Shown here: positions 39,477 through 41,579 of the stretch, in pieces
How positions within the stretch are numbered: the stretch's first letter is position 1
Layout of the letters: every line of letters begins with the position of its first letter
Origin: an uncultured Clostridia bacterium
GTDB taxonomy: Bacteria > Bacillota > Clostridia > Oscillospirales > QAMX01
DNA length: 41,579 nucleotides
Assembly: GCA_944376195.1 (NCBI GenBank)
Contig: CALWBW010000020.1
Location: forward strand, 1-41,579
Reading direction: 5' to 3'
Position numbers and translations under genes: made by a program
The notes under the pieces: model-generated
What the model was told of the DNA's origin: nothing
Databases searched by the model: none
What the model saw: only the letters and a program-made list of their open reading frames with translations

Positions 39477-40631
39477 CTAAATATTTTCATGCCGTTCAAG
39501 ACGGTCCTGAGGCTCTTTTCCGTCTTTCGGTTGTATTTCCGTCAGGCTCTCACTTTGCGGTTTATCTGAAGAAGCAGCATGCTCTTCTTCCTGCTTATGC
39601 TCCCGCGCTGCAATCAAACGGACACCGAACACCGCCGCAACCAAAATGGCAAGCAAAAGCAAAATGGCCTTGATTTCTCCACCGGCAGCCAGAACAACCG
39701 CCGCAATTCCAAACATTCCGGAAATACAGTAAAGGATCGCCACAGTCTGCTTCTGGTTAAAGCCCATGTCAATCAGTTTATAGTGCATATGTTCCCGATC
39801 GGAAGCCATGGGACTCTGTCCATGCGCCACCCTGCGGATGATCGCAATAAACATATCCAATAAGGGAATTCCAATTGCAAGAAACGGCACCAGGAAACTA
39901 ACCACAACATAGAATTTAAAAAGGCCCTGAATCGACATAGTGGCCAAAATAAATCCCAAAAACATCGCGCCGGTATCGCCCATAAAAATTTTGGCAGGAT
40001 TCAAATTGTAAGGCAGGAATCCAATGATCGCTCCAGCCAGAGCCGCCATGACAATTGCGGCATATCCATTCCCTAAAATACAGGAAATGAGCAGCAAAGT
40101 AATAGCGGATATTCCAGAAACCCCCGCCGCCAAGCCATCCAGGCCATCGATCCAGTTGACTGCATTCGTGATCCCCACAATCCAAATAATGGTCACTGGA
40201 ATGGTAATGAATTCACTCAATACAATATCTGGATTGGACCCCAGGCCAAATGTCGAAAGCACATCAATCCGGAGGCCTCCATAAAACACTGGAATCAGAG
40301 CTGCCGCAATTTGCACCAGCAGTCTGAGCCAGGCCGGCAAATCATAAATATCATCAAACGCACTGATAACGATAATCACCAGAGCGCCTAACAATATGCT
40401 TGTCATTTGCCGGTCCATACTGCCAAACGTCAACAGGGCTACAACAAAGCCGAAAAAGATCGCCAGTCCACCCATCAGAGCAGTTGGTTTTTCATGCGCA
40501 TGGCGTCCGCGCGGTTCGTCCACGGCGCCAACTAAAAACGCAAATTTCTTTGCAAGCGGCGTCGTTGCAAACGCCAGAATACCTGCCATCACAAATGCTG
40601 CCGTAATCCGCAGGTAGGAGATTGGTATCAT
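39477..40631 (-). CDS. WecA/TagO/MraY-family sugar-phosphate transferase
   Basis: A 384-residue membrane enzyme that moves a GlcNAc-1-phosphate type unit to undecaprenyl phosphate, starting teichoic acid or another wall glycopolymer. About eleven helices. Family motifs: [18 protein letters not shown] near the N-terminus, SAFDDIYDL, the catalytic block [31 protein letters not shown] and the basic [15 protein letters not shown] loop. The H-x-H-x loop and length fit WecA/TagO better than MraY. The cytoplasmic tail is long and polar. GGAGG precedes the ATG. It sits between trpS and a membrane-anchored protein, all on one strand. Confidence 0.9.
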   Translation of the reverse strand: MIPISYLRITAAFVMAGILAFATTPLAKKFAFLVGAVDEPRGRHAHEKPTALMGGLAIFFGFVVALLTFGSMDRQMTSILLGALVIIVISAFDDIYDLPAWLRLLVQIAAALIPVFYGGLRIDVLSTFGLGSNPDIVLSEFITIPVTIIWIVGITNAVNWIDGLDGLAAGVSGISAITLLLISCILGNGYAAIVMAALAGAIIGFLPYNLNPAKIFMGDTGAMFLGFILATMSIQGLFKFYVVVSFLVPFLAIGIPLLDMFIAIIRRVAHGQSPMASDREHMHYKLIDMGFNQKQTVAILYCISGMFGIAAVVLAAGGEIKAILLLLAILVAAVFGVRLIAAREHKQEEEHAASSDKPQSESLTEIQPKDGKEPQDRLERHENI

Positions 40632-40648
40632 AGCATCCTCCGCAAAAC

Positions 40649-41579
40649 TCAGTGCTTCACAAAACCGACCTTGCGATAGACTTTATCCAGCGTTTTGCGT
40701 GCAATCCTTTGTGCGCGCTGCGCGCCATCGGTATATACATCTTCCAAATACGCCTTATCTTTTAAAATTTCCTCTGTTTTCTCTCGAATCGGGCGTAAAA
40801 GTTCTACCACAGCTTCACCGACTTTGGTTTTGAAATCTCCGTAACCATGTCCGGCAAACTCCGTCTCGATTTCTGCAAAGGTCCGACCCGTTGCAGCAGC
40901 ATAAATTGTCATGAGATTGGAAATTCCCGCTTTCTTTTCCGGATCATACCGAACTTCCGTTTCACTGTCTGTGACGGCACGCTTAAAGCGGCGCATAATG
41001 TCCTCCGGCTTGTCCATCAAAATAATACGGCCCGGATCCTCATCTTCAGATTTCGACATTTTCTTCGTCGGATCCACCAAACTCATCACACGCGCACCGA
41101 CTTTTGGCACAAACGACTGCGGGATCTTAAAGGTCTCGCCATATACGCCGTTAAAGCGGTTTGCAATATCGCGTGTCAACTCTACATGCTGTTTCTGGTC
41201 TTCTCCAACCGGGACATAGTCCGGCTGGTACAACAAAATATCAGCCGCCATCAGGCTCGGATACGTGAAAAGTCCACCATTGATATTTTCCGCATTTTTG
41301 GCGGATTTATCCTTAAACTGCGTCATGCGGGAAAGTTCGCCAAACATGGCGTAGCAATTGAGCACCCAGCCCAATTCCGCGTGTTCATGCACATGACTCT
41401 GAATAAACAGCGTATTTTTTTTCGGATCCAATCCGCAGGCAATATACTGCGCCAGCTGCTCAATCGTACGGCGGCGCAGATCCGCCGGTTTTTGCCGAAC
41501 GGTGATTGCGTGCAAATCCGCCATGAAATAGTAGCAATCATAATCATCCGCACGCTCTGCCCAATTGCGAATTGCACCT
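40649..41579 (-). CDS. trpS: Tryptophanyl-tRNA synthetase (5' end outside window)
   Basis: Class I synthetase charging tRNA-Trp. The frame stays open to the window edge, giving about 309 residues of the usual 330 or so; the missing part is the N-terminus with the HIGH-type motif. An internal ATG at 41524 is not the real start, because the codons before it ([19 protein letters not shown]) match the family. Other marks: [64 protein letters not shown] and the KMSKS loop [12 protein letters not shown]. The C-terminus reads [11 protein letters not shown]. The assignment is secure. Confidence 0.96.
   Translation of the reverse strand, partial: GAIRNWAERADDYDCYYFMADLHAITVRQKPADLRRRTIEQLAQYIACGLDPKKNTLFIQSHVHEHAELGWVLNCYAMFGELSRMTQFKDKSAKNAENINGGLFTYPSLMAADILLYQPDYVPVGEDQKQHVELTRDIANRFNGVYGETFKIPQSFVPKVGARVMSLVDPTKKMSKSEDEDPGRIILMDKPEDIMRRFKRAVTDSETEVRYDPEKKAGISNLMTIYAAATGRTFAEIETEFAGHGYGDFKTKVGEAVVELLRPIREKTEEILKDKAYLEDVYTDGAQRAQRIARKTLDKVYRKVGFVKH

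Noticed and set aside
1-41579. CRISPR arrays, tRNA genes, insertion sequences, attachment sites
   Set aside because: I found no regularly spaced repeats, cloverleaf sequences with CCA ends, transposase frames or paired terminal repeats.

Overview
The window looks like chromosomal DNA of an anaerobic, Gram-positive member of the Bacillota, most likely class Clostridia (inference). Evidence: two T-box leaders, a CD1247-type protein, a RsiV/SigV-type sigma/anti-sigma pair, single-membrane lipoproteins with short lipoboxes, a Na+-translocating decarboxylase beta subunit, strong AGGAGG ribosome binding sites and many TTG/GTG starts. I see no tRNA, rRNA, insertion sequence, CRISPR array or phage gene.

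Layout. 1-3031: end of a DUF2087 protein and obgE on +, converging on a block running on - (efp, CD1247-like protein, cupin) at a shared palindromic terminator. 3279-12177, all +: an orphan solute-binding lipoprotein, cysK, a three-gene Gld-like ABC transporter, a Na+-pump beta subunit with a 38-residue partner, and a patatin-like lipase. 12313-14296, -: an AMP-forming acyl-CoA ligase under a T-box leader whose specifier reads UAC (Tyr). Divergent from it, 14458-20365, +: a five-gene catabolic operon (AEC carrier, enolase-superfamily sugar-acid dehydratase, glyoxylate-carboligase-like ThDP enzyme, TIM-barrel isomerase, D-2-hydroxyacid dehydrogenase). It converges on a MalY/PatB aminotransferase. 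21813-26590, +: a possible leader peptide, an HD hydrolase, a DUF1294 membrane protein and a heterodimeric ABC exporter.

26786-27752 holds the most unusual element. A near-consensus promoter and a 14-bp terminator hairpin bracket about 930 nt with no credible reading frame and several local and long-range complementary segments. I read it as a gene for a large structured non-coding RNA. It is followed by a Gfo/Idh/MocA oxidoreductase (-) and a small lipoprotein (+).

29844-32558, -: a tightly coupled operon of SGNH hydrolase, DUF4358 lipoprotein, ECF sigma factor and RsiV-like anti-sigma factor, probably an envelope-stress module. 32723-36555, -: pheS-pheT under a T-box whose specifier region fits Phe. 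36600-41579, -: trpS (cut by the window edge), a WecA/TagO-type glycosyltransferase, a membrane-anchored protein of unknown function, then a NagZ-like lipoprotein and a FolT-like ECF S component from their own promoter.

Start codons were chosen by eye from Shine-Dalgarno spacing; family assignments come from recognised motifs, without database searches.
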